A stretch of DNA of 64,000 nt. It comes from Mesorhizobium sangaii (GTDB lineage: Bacteria > Pseudomonadota > Alphaproteobacteria > Rhizobiales > Rhizobiaceae). Within the stretch, counting starts at the first letter, position 1; each line of letters opens with the position of its first letter. Below the pieces are notes generated by a model. That model was given only the letters and a program-made list of their open reading frames with translations. It was not told the origin of the DNA and did no database searches. Positions 28,563-37,855 of this stretch are shown here, in pieces. The stretch spans positions 920,002 through 984,001 of the forward strand of contig NZ_JACHEF010000001.1 of assembly GCF_014207355.1 (NCBI RefSeq), in the 5' to 3' direction. Position numbers and translations under genes: made by a program.

Positions 28563-30968
28563 CTACTGCTTGCATGGAGGCTCGCCCGGGTGTCCGCAGG
28601 CAGGCTTCTTGTTGCCTCGGGGCGGCTGCGGATTGGGCTGTTGCGGCGGACGCCGCTCCTGGACCTGGGGCTTGGGCTGAGCATGGAACTCCGGCTTCTG
28701 AGGCTTGGAGAACACCTTCACGTTCGGCTTCTCCTGCAGCTTGAGTTGGCGCTGCGGATTCTCGTTTGGCTTGTTGACCTTGATATTCCGCTGGACGTTG
28801 ACTTGCGGGCCGGCGGAGCCTCCTCCGCCGTTCTGCAGCTTGCGGAACTTCTTGTTCCCGTTTCCCGGAGCCTGATCGCTCGGTCCGACAACGGCCTGGC
28901 CGGCGGACAGATCCTTGCGCGTCAGCTTCTTCGGCTTGCCGCCACCCTGGTCGGAGAAAACAGCTGCATTGTTCTTCTTGATCTTTTCCTGCACGTTCGG
29001 GCGCTGCCCGGCCGGTGCACCGTTGACGGTCGGCAGCTTGCTGACCTTGCCGTTCTTGCCCTGCCCTTTGCCGCCTCCGTTCTGCTGGCCATTGCCCTGT
29101 CCGGTAACGGCAGCGCCGGCATTTCCCGTAGCCTGCTGATTGCCGCCCAAGGTGCCTTGCTTGCCAAGCAGCTTCTTGGACTTGTTGTTGGGCAAATTCT
29201 TGTTGTTGGGCAGATTCTGGCCGTTGAGCACCGGCGGTTTGCCATTGACGAGTGGCAGCGTCTTGCCGTTCGCTCCCGGCAGGGTGTGATCAGTTGAGAG
29301 CGTCTTCGACACCGGCTTTGCGCCGGGGGGCTGCCGGCCTTGCGTCGCACCCTGGCCGAGTTTGCCCGGAGCGGCAGGGTTCTGGTTAGAGAGCACGGCC
29401 TTCTTATGCAGCAGCGGCGGCAGCGCCACCTTGGTCGCGAGCGCTGCGGCGCCCAGTCCAACCGCGGCGCCGGTCAGCTTCTGGCCGGTGGTGAGGCCCC
29501 CGCCGCCCTGCCCTGCCTGATTGTTCTCGTTATTGATCGTCGTGTTGTTGATGACGGTCGTGTTGTGGATGTTGTTGAAGATCATGTTATCGGGCGGCGG
29601 CGCAATGTTGCGCGGCGGGTTGACCCACACCGGTACCGGCACGAAGACCGGCACCGGCAGAACATAAACATCGACTGCCGGCCGCGGCGGCGCCAGCACG
29701 ACGAAATCCGGCGGAGGCGGCGGCAGGAAGATCACCGCGACAGGCGGTGGTGGCTCGAAGTCGAAATCCGGATCGTCGAAATAGAGCACGGGCCGGTCGA
29801 CATAGATGATCTCTTCCGGTGGCGGCGGCGGCACGTCGTAATCATAGACGGTAAAATCCTCCGGCGGCTCCAGCGCTGCATCGAAATGCTCCAGCCGGCG
29901 GCGGGCATCCCAGGCATGCGGGCCGTGCGGATAGCGATCGAGGTAGGACCAGTAGGCTTCCGGGGTGTCCCGGAGCCAGGTTTCGCGCCAAGTGATTGCT
30001 TCGCGCCGCGCAGCGATGATGGCACGCACGCGCTTGGCCATTGGATCGTGCGGGTAGGCGCCGACGAAATCCTCGTAACCGCTGAGCGTGTCGCGGTCGA
30101 GGGCAGCGACATAAGCGTCGCGGGCGTCGAAGTCGCGGATCTCTCTGGTCCGGTTGGCTTGGGACTCAGCCTCCGAGACCCTGGGCGCGGGCGCGTCCGG
30201 AGCCCGGTCGAAGAAGACGAAGGGCGCCGTGATCTTAGAGGCGCTCCACGGAACTTCCGCACCCTGGGTCAGTTCGTTGACGCGCAGGCGCGTGCGATCG
30301 AAAACATCGTCAAGCGGCAGGCCGCCTTCGCGCATCATCTCGGCCAGCGCCTGCGCATAGGCGCCGTATGGACCCTTGCCTTCAGGCGCGACCGTACCCG
30401 GGGCGGCATTGAACGCAACAAGCATGTTCGGATCGGGATCGACCAGTGCGAGACCTCCGGCCAGCGGCTGGTTCGTCTGCGGGAATGTATTTGGCCGCGC
30501 CGCATCGAGCACGACGATATTGACCTTCGTCGGCAGTCCAGCCAGCGACTTGGTGACATCGGAGAGCCGCATCCCCTGAAGCGGGACGTCGGTTGGATTG
30601 GCGATCTGGGCATCGACAGGCAAGAAGTAATTCTCGCCTTCGAACTGCACGCCATTGCCGGCGAGATAGATGAAGACGACCGCGTCGGGACCGGCAGCAG
30701 AAACCTTGCCAAGGAAATCGCGCAGTGCGCCGCGCAGCGATTCCTGGTCGACGTCGCGGGCACCAACAACATCGAACCCTGCTGCCTGCAAGGTCTGCGC
30801 GATCAGCCCGGCATCATTGGCGGGCGTCGCCAGCGCACCAGACGGATAGGCCGCATTGCCGATGACGAAAGCGAGGCGTTTTTCGCCCTGCGCGAGGGCA
30901 CCCGTGGCCGAGGCCGCCACGAAAATAAGGAGGAGGAAGAAGCCGAGGAATTTCTGGAGCGTCCGCAT
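28563..30968 (-). CDS. Caspase-fold exported protein lacking the catalytic dyad
   Basis: An 801-residue protein with a signal peptide (1-27), a peptidase C14 domain (about 28-255) and a long low-complexity tail. In active bacterial caspases the His lies in YYAGHGVQ and the Cys in LDACRDNPF; here these read YLAGNGVQ (Asn105) and LDAARPNTF (Ala157), so proteolysis is not expected. After a linker (270-370) come a Pro-rich stretch (395-480, runs such as PPPPP), an Asn-rich stretch (NNIHNTTVINNTTINN), one hydrophobic segment (GAAVGLGAAALATKVALPPLL) and about 270 residues rich in Gly, Asn, Gln and Lys ending CGHPGEPPCK. A structural or binding role in the envelope is inferred. Confidence 0.9.
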   Translation of the reverse strand: MRTLQKFLGFFLLLIFVAASATGALAQGEKRLAFVIGNAAYPSGALATPANDAGLIAQTLQAAGFDVVGARDVDQESLRGALRDFLGKVSAAGPDAVVFIYLAGNGVQFEGENYFLPVDAQIANPTDVPLQGMRLSDVTKSLAGLPTKVNIVVLDAARPNTFPQTNQPLAGGLALVDPDPNMLVAFNAAPGTVAPEGKGPYGAYAQALAEMMREGGLPLDDVFDRTRLRVNELTQGAEVPWSASKITAPFVFFDRAPDAPAPRVSEAESQANRTREIRDFDARDAYVAALDRDTLSGYEDFVGAYPHDPMAKRVRAIIAARREAITWRETWLRDTPEAYWSYLDRYPHGPHAWDARRRLEHFDAALEPPEDFTVYDYDVPPPPPEEIIYVDRPVLYFDDPDFDFEPPPPVAVIFLPPPPPDFVVLAPPRPAVDVYVLPVPVFVPVPVWVNPPRNIAPPPDNMIFNNIHNTTVINNTTINNENNQAGQGGGGLTTGQKLTGAAVGLGAAALATKVALPPLLHKKAVLSNQNPAAPGKLGQGATQGRQPPGAKPVSKTLSTDHTLPGANGKTLPLVNGKPPVLNGQNLPNNKNLPNNKSKKLLGKQGTLGGNQQATGNAGAAVTGQGNGQQNGGGKGQGKNGKVSKLPTVNGAPAGQRPNVQEKIKKNNAAVFSDQGGGKPKKLTRKDLSAGQAVVGPSDQAPGNGNKKFRKLQNGGGGSAGPQVNVQRNIKVNKPNENPQRQLKLQEKPNVKVFSKPQKPEFHAQPKPQVQERRPPQQPNPQPPRGNKKPACGHPGEPPCKQ

Positions 30969-31146
30969 CTCTGGCCACCAAGTAAAGCAAACGGTGATGG
31001 AGCAGGATGGTTCCTTCCTCCAGTGATTTAGACGGGCGCAAAGAGGCGGCTTCGCGGCGCGATTTCGGCAAACCCGCCCGACGCGGAAACCTCAAGAAAA
31101 TGTGATCATTTTTGGTTCGCGCCTGACCCTAGGAAAATGCGAAGCG

Positions 31147-32388
31147 CTACCGCCTTCGTTTCGGCTTCTCAAGAAGCGCCACGGCCTCGACATGCGGCGA
31201 CCATAGGAACTGGTCGATCGGCGTCACGCTTTTCAATGTGTAGCCGCCGTCGAGCAGGATGCGCAGGTCGCGAGCCAGCGTCACCGGATTGCAGGATACG
31301 GCGGCAACGAACGGAACCTCCGCGCGCGCGATCTGCTTCGACTGGTCTTCGGCGCCGGCGCGTGGTGGGTCGAACACCAGGCCGTCGAAGCCATTCAGTT
31401 CCTTGAAGGTCAGCGGCCGGCGGAACAGGTCGCGGCGTTCGCCCGTCACCCGCTTCAGGCCGGTCGCGAAGCGTGAGCCCCGGTCGAGCGCCGAAAGGGC
31501 TGCCGCATCGCCTTCGACCGCATGGACTTCCGACTTCGCTGCCAGCCGCAAGGCAAAGCTGCCGCAGCCGGCGAACAGATCGGCAATCTTCTTGGCGCTC
31601 TTCAGATGTCCCCCGACGATATCGGCCATGGCCTGTTCGGCTGCATCGGTCGCCTGCAGGAAGGCGCCCGGCGGCACGGCGACCGCGACATTGCCGAACA
31701 TGACCACAGGCTTCCTTGGCTCGATGATGATCTCGTCGTCGATGGACAGCCTGGCAAAGCCCTGAGCCAAGACGAAGTTGGAGGCGACCCGACGCTGGTT
31801 CTCGCCCAGTTTGCCCGACTCGTAGACTGCGACGTCAAGGCCCGACCCGGTCACGGTGACCGCCAGCCGGAACGATTTGGTGGTGGCGCACACCAGTTCG
31901 GCGAGCGCCTTCAGCCGATCGAACGCGCTGACGATCTCGGGCAGCGAGATCGGGCATTCCGATATCGAGACGATTTCCGGCGACAGATGGCGATTGAAGC
32001 CGAGCAGCATGCCTGTATCGGTGCGCCGCGCGGCGAGCACCACACGGCGGCGTGTGTGCGGCGCGCAGGCGACCAGTTCGCCGATGTCGCAATCGATGCC
32101 CTTGCCCTTCAGGGCGTGCACCACCTTTTCGCGTTTCCACGGACGATAGGCTTCGGCTTCGAAATGCTGGAGCGCGCAACCGCCGCATTCGGTGAAATGG
32201 CGGCAGGCGGGATCGATGCGCAGCGGCGAAGCCTCCAGCACCGCCATCAGCATCGCACGGTCTTTTTCGCGCGCGGCGGTGACGACCTCGCCGGGCAATG
32301 TGAAGGGAATGAACAGATCGCCGCTCTCGGTCTCGGCGATGCCGTCGCCCTGGGCGCCAAGTTTCCTGATGCTGAAACGAGCGCTCAT
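31147..32388 (-). CDS. RlmD/TrmA-family RNA (uracil-5-)-methyltransferase
   Basis: A 413-residue AdoMet-dependent enzyme methylating uracil C5 in rRNA or tRNA. Iron-sulfur ligands C62, C68 and C71 lie in CRHFTECGGC, with a fourth in SECPIS; the AdoMet region is DLFAGCGSFALRLA and the catalytic Cys is in VSCNPVTLARD. The N-terminal TRAM domain is short. RlmD or RlmC-like specificity cannot be decided. Its ATG overlaps the tlyA stop by 4 bp. Confidence 0.95.
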   Translation of the reverse strand: MSARFSIRKLGAQGDGIAETESGDLFIPFTLPGEVVTAAREKDRAMLMAVLEASPLRIDPACRHFTECGGCALQHFEAEAYRPWKREKVVHALKGKGIDCDIGELVACAPHTRRRVVLAARRTDTGMLLGFNRHLSPEIVSISECPISLPEIVSAFDRLKALAELVCATTKSFRLAVTVTGSGLDVAVYESGKLGENQRRVASNFVLAQGFARLSIDDEIIIEPRKPVVMFGNVAVAVPPGAFLQATDAAEQAMADIVGGHLKSAKKIADLFAGCGSFALRLAAKSEVHAVEGDAAALSALDRGSRFATGLKRVTGERRDLFRRPLTFKELNGFDGLVFDPPRAGAEDQSKQIARAEVPFVAAVSCNPVTLARDLRILLDGGYTLKSVTPIDQFLWSPHVEAVALLEKPKRRR

Positions 32389-33149
32389 CGATCCTTGATC
32401 CCACCGAGCAGGAATTCGCGATTGCCGTCGCCGCCTTCGATCGGCGACAAATGCAGGCCCAGCGAACGCCAACCGGGAACGGCGTCCAGCCAATCCTGCA
32501 GCAGGCCGGCGACACGGGCGGCATCGTAGGGATCCTTCAGCAGGCCGCCCTTGCCGATCGCTTCGCGGCCCGCTTCGAATTGCGGCTTGACCAGGAACAT
32601 GGCGCCGGCACCAGCCTTCGCAAGGCCAAGCGCCGGCGGCAGCGCCAGTTTCAGCGAAATGAAGCTGACATCGGAAACGACGAAATCCGGGATCCGGCCG
32701 GCCAGATCGGCGACCGTGAGATCGCGCGCGTTCAGGCCCTCGACGACGGTCACACGCGGATCACCGCCGATATCGGCATGCATCTGGCCATGCCCGACAT
32801 CGATGGCGGTGACATGGGCAGCGCCGCGCTCGAGCAGCACCTGGGTGAAGCCGCCGGTCGAGGCGCCGATGTCGAGCGCTTCACGTCCGGCGGGATCGAG
32901 GCCGAAATGATCGAGCCCACCGATCAGCTTCAGCGCCGCGCGCGACACATAGCCCTGGGCCGGATCATCGATGGCGATCAGGCATTGCGGCGAAACGTTC
33001 TGGCCGGGCTTGCGGGCTAAGACGCCGTCCACCATCACGGTGCTACGCTCGACCGCGTCGCGGGCGCGCGAACGGCTGGCAAAAAGCCCCCGCTGGACGA
33101 GCAGGTCGTCGAGCCGCTGGCGGGGGCTGGCTGGCAAAGGTGAGTTCAT
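32385..33149 (-). CDS. tlyA: TlyA-family rRNA 2'-O-methyltransferase
   Basis: A 254-residue protein: an S4-like RNA-binding domain (11-70, RLDDLLVQRGLFASRSRARD) and an FtsJ-like methyltransferase domain with the AdoMet loop LDIGASTGGFTQVLLERGA and catalytic-type residues in VVSDVSFISLKL. TlyA methylates cytidines in 16S/23S rRNA and influences capreomycin sensitivity in mycobacteria; some homologues are called haemolysins, which is misleading. It is coupled to the RlmD-like gene. Confidence 0.95.
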   Translation of the reverse strand: MNSPLPASPRQRLDDLLVQRGLFASRSRARDAVERSTVMVDGVLARKPGQNVSPQCLIAIDDPAQGYVSRAALKLIGGLDHFGLDPAGREALDIGASTGGFTQVLLERGAAHVTAIDVGHGQMHADIGGDPRVTVVEGLNARDLTVADLAGRIPDFVVSDVSFISLKLALPPALGLAKAGAGAMFLVKPQFEAGREAIGKGGLLKDPYDAARVAGLLQDWLDAVPGWRSLGLHLSPIEGGDGNREFLLGGIKDR

Positions 33150-33249
33150 CGGCCTTCATGGCGAAAGCCGGTCGCGAAGGCAAGGATATTGGGGGGCGGA
33201 CAAGGAACATCGTTGGAAAGCACGCGAACGCTTCAAGCCGCTGCGCCGC

Positions 33250-33278
33250 TTGCGAGCATCGGATCGGCCCGGCACAAT
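33250..33278 (+). promoter_or_regulatory. Candidate promoter of the GFA gene
   Basis: TTGCGA (33250-33255), a 17-bp spacer and CACAAT (33273-33278) lie 45 bases before the ATG at 33323. Each box matches the sigma-70-type consensus at four of six positions, so the call is tentative. Confidence 0.3.
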
Positions 33279-33322
33279 GCTAAGCGGGAGCGCCGTTGCT
33301 GTCCGAAGGCGAGGAAGGACAA

Positions 33323-33724
33323 ATGCTGAGAGGAACATGCCACTGCGGTGCAGCCCACTGGACCCTGGAGGGCGATCCCGGGCCGGTCACGGCGTGCAGT
33401 TGCACGCTTTGTCGCCGCTATGGCGCGCTCTGGGCTTACGATTATGTCGACGAACGCATCCACGTCGCGGGGCCGATGAAGAGCTATACGCGCCCCGGAA
33501 AGGACACGCCCTCGCTTGAGATCCTGTTCTGTCCCACTTGCGCTTGCGTGCTCGCCTGGCGTGGCTTGGGCTCCAGCACCACTGGCCGCACTCGAATCGC
33601 CGTCAATGTAAGGCTTGCACCGCCGGAGGCCGTCGCCGATTTGCCGATCGACCACTTCGATGGCCTCGACACTTACGACGATCTGCCGCGCGATGGCCGC
33701 TGCGTGCGCGACATGTGGTTCTAA
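33323..33724 (+). CDS. GFA (glutathione-dependent formaldehyde-activating-like) protein
   Basis: A 133-residue zinc protein of the GFA/Mss4-like fold. Zinc-binding cysteines are in MLRGTCHCGA (C6, C8), ACSCTLC (C25, C27, C30) and FCPTCACV. True Gfa adds glutathione to formaldehyde, but most family members are uncharacterised. ATG 33323 has an excellent site (AGGAAGGAC); an upstream TTG (33296) is less likely. It is divergent from tlyA and has a palindromic repeat immediately after its stop. Confidence 0.92.
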   Translation: MLRGTCHCGAAHWTLEGDPGPVTACSCTLCRRYGALWAYDYVDERIHVAGPMKSYTRPGKDTPSLEILFCPTCACVLAWRGLGSSTTGRTRIAVNVRLAPPEAVADLPIDHFDGLDTYDDLPRDGRCVRDMWF

Positions 33725-33801
33725 AGCGCGAGCGCTTAAGTCTCTGTCTTGTGCATGCCGTTGTCCCAAAACCGCTGCGCACTTTTGGGCGATGTGCTCT
33801 A
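33725..33801. repeat. Rhizobial palindromic intergenic repeat, copy 2
   Basis: It contains the same half as copy 1 (CATGCCGTTGTCCCAAAACC ... CACTTTTGGGCGAT), preceded by the AGCGCGAGCGCT palindrome. It starts just after the GFA stop and supplies the stop codon (33799-33801) of the convergent small gene. Confidence 0.75.
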
Positions 33802-34092
33802 AAAGATGGTTCGCGAAACCCGGCGATCAACGGCTGGAGACAAACCGTCATCCCGATTTCCCGAAGCTTGCTCACCCGGATGCTCAGTCGCAGCCGGAGG
33901 CGCCGGCACAGGGTCCGGCAAGACTACCAGCTGCGGCACCTGCTTGTAGGAAAAGCCCCCGCGGATATCGCCCATCTTGCCGGCGATGATGCCCATGGCC
34001 GCCTTTTCAAGGCTGCGATCATAGCGCGTTTCGGCGGCGACCGGCGCGACGATGACCGCTGAAAGCGCCACGCCGCACACAAGCGTTCTCAT
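33799..34092 (-). CDS. Small exported protein of unknown function
   Basis: A 97-residue protein with a clear signal peptide (MRTLVCGVALSAVIVAPVAA, cleavage after about residue 20). The mature part begins ETRYDRSLEKAAMGIIAGKM and has a short proline-rich region (PDPVPAPPAA). No family recognised. Its last residues (RRVSRTIF) and stop lie against the palindromic repeat, so the C-terminus may have been altered by repeat insertion. ATG 34092 is chosen as the signal-peptide start. Confidence 0.7.
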   Translation of the reverse strand: MRTLVCGVALSAVIVAPVAAETRYDRSLEKAAMGIIAGKMGDIRGGFSYKQVPQLVVLPDPVPAPPAATEHPGEQASGNRDDGLSPAVDRRVSRTIF

Positions 34093-34239
34093 TTTTTTGT
34101 CTCCCTGCCTGGTCACGATCTAGCAGGGTGCCGTTGAAAAACGGCCAAGAGACACGGTAAGCAAAGCGCCAAACGGCAGCGTTAACAATGCGTTAAGGCA
34201 TCAAGCCGGCAAACTGATTCAAGCTCTTGAGATTTTGAT

Positions 34240-36153
34240 TCAGGCGCGCTGGGCGCGGGCTGTATGGCCGAGGGCGACGAACACCGTGCGCACGATGCCG
34301 GCGGCATCCAGGCCGGCATCGGCATACATCTTTTCCGGCTTGGCGTGGTCGGTGAACGCGTCCGGCAGCACCAGCGGGCGTACCTTCAGGCCACTTTCCA
34401 GCAAGCCCTCATGGGCGAGGAACTGCAGCACATGGCTGGCGAAGCCGCCGACGGCGCCCTCTTCCACCGTCACCAGAACCTCGTGCGAGCGGGCCAGCCG
34501 GCGGATCAGATCCTCGTCTAGCGGCTTGGCGAAACGGGCATCGGCGACCGTGGTGGAAAGCCCGGCCGCGCCAAGCTCTTCGGCGGCGATCAGGCAATCC
34601 TGCAGCCGCGTGCCGAACGACAGCAGGGCGACCTTGGTGCCTTCCCTGACGATACGGCCCTTGCCGATTTCGAGGATCGCGCCGCGCTCCGGCATGTCGA
34701 CGCCAACGCCGTTGCCACGCGGATAGCGGAAGGCGATCGGGCCGTCATCGTAACTTGCCGCGGTGCGCACCATGTGGCGCAGTTCGGCTTCGTCTGCTGC
34801 TGCCATCACCACGAAACCCGGCAAGGTCGCCAGAAAAGTCGTGTCGAACGCGCCGCAATGGGTGGCGCCGTCGGCGCCGACGAAGCCGGCGCGGTCGATG
34901 GGAAAGCGCACCGGCAGCTTCTGGATGGCGACGTCATGGACGACCTGGTCGTAGGCGCGCTGCAGGAAGGTCGAATAGATGGCCGCGAACGGCTTGTAAC
35001 CTTCGGTGGCGAGGCCAGCGGCGAAAGTCACCGCGTGCTGTTCGGCGATGCCGACATCGAACGTCCGCGACGGAAATGCTTCACCGAACAGGTCGAGGCC
35101 GGTGCCGCTCGGCATGGCGGCGGTGACGGCGACGATGCGGTCGTCCTCGCGGCCTTCCCTAACCAGGCTTTCGGCGAACACCTTGGTGTAGGCCGGCGCG
35201 TTGGCCGGCGCCTTGGCCTGCGCACCGGTGATGACATCGAACTTGTTGACGCCGTGATACTTGTCGGCGGCGGCTTCTGCCGGCGCGTAGCCCTTGCCCT
35301 TCTGGGTGACGACATGGATCAGCACCGGGCCTTCGCCATTGTCGCGGACATTCTTCAGGACCGGGATCAGGTGCTCGAGATTGTGACCGTCGATCGGGCC
35401 GATGTGATAGAAGCCCAGTTCCTCGAACAGCGTGCCGCCGGTGACGTAGCCGCGTGCATGCTCGACCGCCCGGGTGATCGCACGGTCGGCGCGCTTGCCG
35501 AGATAAGAGGTCAGTTTCTTGCCGAAGTCGCGCAGGCCGACATAGGTCTTGCCCGAGGCCAGACGCGCCAGATAGGCGCTCATCGCGCCGGTCGGCGGCG
35601 CAATCGACATGTCGTTGTCGTTGAGAATGACGATGAGCCGGGCATCGAGCGCGCCGGCATTGTTCATCGCCTCGTAGGCCATGCCGGCCGACATGGCACC
35701 GTCACCGATGACGGCGATGACGTTGTTGCGGCCGCCGGAGAGATCGCGGGCGGCGGCCATGCCAAGGCCGGCCGATATCGATGTCGAGGAGTGTGCGGCG
35801 CCGAAGGGGTCGTACTCGCTCTCGGCGCGGCGGGTGAAGCCGGACAGGCCACCCTCCTGCCGCAAGGTGCGGATACGGTCGCGCCGGCCGGTGAGGATCT
35901 TGTGCGGATAGGCCTGATGGCCGACATCCCAGATCAGCCGGTCATCCGGGGTGTTGAAGACATAGTGCAGCGCCACCGTCAGCTCGACCACGCCAAGGCC
36001 GGCGCCAAGATGGCCGCCAGTGTGGGACACCGCGTCGATCAGTTCGGCACGAAGCTCGGATGCCAGTTGCGGCAATTCGCTCTCGGCAAGCGTGCGCAGG
36101 TCGGCCGGGATGCGGACCTTGTCGAGAAGCGGCGTATGCGGCGTTGAGTTCAC
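34240..36153 (-). CDS. dxs: 1-deoxy-D-xylulose-5-phosphate synthase
   Basis: First enzyme of the MEP isoprenoid pathway; condenses pyruvate and glyceraldehyde-3-phosphate using thiamine diphosphate. The 637 residues include [20 protein letters not shown] near the N-terminus, the thiamine-binding [18 protein letters not shown], and the transketolase-type second domain with [13 protein letters not shown]. In related genomes it follows xseB directly; here pirin and DUF2277 genes intervene. Confidence 0.98.
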   Translation of the reverse strand: MNSTPHTPLLDKVRIPADLRTLAESELPQLASELRAELIDAVSHTGGHLGAGLGVVELTVALHYVFNTPDDRLIWDVGHQAYPHKILTGRRDRIRTLRQEGGLSGFTRRAESEYDPFGAAHSSTSISAGLGMAAARDLSGGRNNVIAVIGDGAMSAGMAYEAMNNAGALDARLIVILNDNDMSIAPPTGAMSAYLARLASGKTYVGLRDFGKKLTSYLGKRADRAITRAVEHARGYVTGGTLFEELGFYHIGPIDGHNLEHLIPVLKNVRDNGEGPVLIHVVTQKGKGYAPAEAAADKYHGVNKFDVITGAQAKAPANAPAYTKVFAESLVREGREDDRIVAVTAAMPSGTGLDLFGEAFPSRTFDVGIAEQHAVTFAAGLATEGYKPFAAIYSTFLQRAYDQVVHDVAIQKLPVRFPIDRAGFVGADGATHCGAFDTTFLATLPGFVVMAAADEAELRHMVRTAASYDDGPIAFRYPRGNGVGVDMPERGAILEIGKGRIVREGTKVALLSFGTRLQDCLIAAEELGAAGLSTTVADARFAKPLDEDLIRRLARSHEVLVTVEEGAVGGFASHVLQFLAHEGLLESGLKVRPLVLPDAFTDHAKPEKMYADAGLDAAGIVRTVFVALGHTARAQRA

Positions 36154-36235
36154 GGGTAGGCCTGCTCAGGCTTTCTGTTCATGGGCGGGATAGGCCGGCC
36201 GCCGGCGAAAGTAAATGCGTGTCAGTGACGCGGAT

Positions 36236-36282
36236 CAGGCTTTAGGTCCCAAAACCCGGCCACTTTTGGGCGACATGCATTA
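36236..36282. repeat. Rhizobial palindromic intergenic repeat, copy 3
   Basis: GGTCCCAAAACCCGGCCACT and TTTTGGGCGACATGCAT reproduce the hairpin half of copies 1 and 2. Its end supplies the TAA stop of the pirin gene (36280-36282). Confidence 0.7.
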
Positions 36283-37200
36283 GCTTTCCGGCAGCGGGAT
36301 GAATTCTTCCTCATCGCCGGGAACGATATCGAAGCGGCCGGTCTTCCATTCTTCCTTGGCCTGCTCGATGCGCTCCTTGGAGGACGAGACGAAATTCCAC
36401 CAGATGTAACGCTGCGAGCCGAGCGAGGCACCGCCGAACAGCATGAAATGGGCGCCGCCTTCCGACGATACGACGATCTCGTCGCCCGGCCGAAACACCA
36501 GCAGCCGCTCCGCTGGAAAAACGTCGCCTGAAATCGAGACCTCGCCTTCGAGCGTGTAGATGGCGCGCTCCTCGGCATCGGCCGGGATTTTCACGCGGGC
36601 GCCCGGCGCCAGCCTGAGGTCGGCATAAAGCGTCTCGGAATTAGCCCTCACCGGGGACCGCAGTCCCTGGAAGTCGCCGATGACAACCCGCCCGCTGACG
36701 CCTTCGGCATCGATCTCGGGGAGCCGCAAAGCAGCGGTGTTCTCGAACACCGGAGCCACTTCCTCCTTGCCGTCCGGCAGTGCCAGCCATGTCTGCAGGC
36801 CGGAGACCGACATCGGCGCGCCACGCAATTCCTCCGGCGTGCGCTCGGAATGGACGATGCCACGGCCGGCGGTCATCAGGTTCACGTCGCCGGGCTGGAT
36901 GACCATTTCGGTGCCGAGTGAATCGCGATGCCGGATCTTGCCGTCGAACAGATAGGTCACCGTCGACAGCCCGATATGCGGATGCGGACGGACATCGAGC
37001 GCCTGGCCCGCGCGCAGGATCGCCGGGCCCATGCGGTCGAAGAAGATGAAAGGCCCGACGAGCCGTCTTTTGGCGGTCGGCAGAGCGCGGCGTACCTGGA
37101 AACCGCCAATGTCCTTGGCGTTCGGGATGACCATCAGCTCGATCTGGTCGCTGGCAAAGGCGTCGCCGACTTCAGGGTCTTTCCCAGGGAAGAAGCTCAT
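36280..37200 (-). CDS. Pirin-family protein
   Basis: A 306-residue bicupin pirin. The N-terminal metal site is present in VRPHPHIGLSTVTYLFDG and the region GIVHSERTPEE. Bacterial pirins vary from quercetin dioxygenase-like enzymes to metabolic regulators, so the function is open. The ATG at 37200 has AAGGAGAG upstream. It is bounded by palindromic repeats and the DUF2277 gene between dxs and xseB. Confidence 0.93.
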   Translation of the reverse strand: MSFFPGKDPEVGDAFASDQIELMVIPNAKDIGGFQVRRALPTAKRRLVGPFIFFDRMGPAILRAGQALDVRPHPHIGLSTVTYLFDGKIRHRDSLGTEMVIQPGDVNLMTAGRGIVHSERTPEELRGAPMSVSGLQTWLALPDGKEEVAPVFENTAALRLPEIDAEGVSGRVVIGDFQGLRSPVRANSETLYADLRLAPGARVKIPADAEERAIYTLEGEVSISGDVFPAERLLVFRPGDEIVVSSEGGAHFMLFGGASLGSQRYIWWNFVSSSKERIEQAKEEWKTGRFDIVPGDEEEFIPLPES

Positions 37201-37237
37201 GGACTCTCCTTGTCAGCGGCCGTCGCTGGTTGTCGGA

Positions 37238-37504
37238 TCAGGCAAAACGGATCGCCGATTTTGCCCGCGCCTTGGCGGCCACCTCTTCGCGATTGCGAGG
37301 ATGCTGATGGGTTTCGAGGGAATCGAGAAGCTCACGCGCCGATGCCGCGATGGCTTCGACCGCATGATCGAAGGCGTGCTGGTTCTGCTTCGAAGGTCGC
37401 GTCGTTCCGCTCAATTTGCGGACAAACTGAAGTGCGGCGTCGCGCACCTCGTCATTGGTTGCCGGCGGATCAAAATTGAACAGGGTCTTGATGTTTCTGC
37501 ACAT
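37238..37504 (-). CDS. DUF2277 family protein
   Basis: An 88-residue cytoplasmic protein. The family signature MCRNIKTLFNFDPPATNDE at the N-terminus and the FVRKLSG segment are present. Function unknown. The ATG at 37504 has a strong AGGAGG site. It lies 37 bases upstream of the pirin gene on the same strand. Confidence 0.93.
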   Translation of the reverse strand: MCRNIKTLFNFDPPATNDEVRDAALQFVRKLSGTTRPSKQNQHAFDHAVEAIAASARELLDSLETHQHPRNREEVAAKARAKSAIRFA

Positions 37505-37537
37505 CGTTTGCGAACCTCCTCTTGTCCTGAAGCCGTC

Positions 37538-37600
37538 TCAATCGGGACCATGATCATGTCCAAAAGCCGATGAGGCAAGACCATCGTTCGGGAGCATGAC
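37538..37600. repeat. Diverged palindromic intergenic repeat
   Basis: CGGGACCATGATCATGTCCA ... AGACCATCGTTCGGGAGCAT, between DUF2277 and xseB, resembles the other common rhizobial repeat half (hairpins built on GGGATCATG). It is less conserved than copies 1-3. Confidence 0.45.
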
Positions 37601-37855
37601 TCAGTCGGCGTCGAGCGGCTCCGTTCCAACCGGCTTGCCGTCGCGCGACAGCCTGATCTTCTCGACCTTGTCCTCGGCGGCCTTCAGCAGCCGGTCGCAA
37701 TGCGCCTTCAGCGCCTCACCGCGCTCATAGATCCTGATCGACTGGTCGAGCGGCACATCGCCACGCTCCAGATCATCGACAATCTTTTCCAATGCGTCGA
37801 GTGCCTGCTCGAAGCTCATCGCCTTGACGTCTTCGTTGGTCTCTCCAGCCATCAT
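37601..37855 (-). CDS. xseB: Exodeoxyribonuclease VII small subunit
   Basis: An 84-residue XseB; together with XseA (not in this window) it degrades single-stranded DNA. The core [20 protein letters not shown] and the helix [19 protein letters not shown] are typical of the helical-hairpin family. The start is ATGATG at 37855/37852, right after the TGA of the deacetylase gene and with GGGTGA upstream, so the genes are coupled. Confidence 0.96.
   Translation of the reverse strand: MMAGETNEDVKAMSFEQALDALEKIVDDLERGDVPLDQSIRIYERGEALKAHCDRLLKAAEDKVEKIRLSRDGKPVGTEPLDAD

Noticed and set aside
28563..30968. Caspase gene as an abortive-infection effector
   Set aside because: Both catalytic residues are missing, the product is exported, and there is no sensor or partner gene of a defence system beside it.
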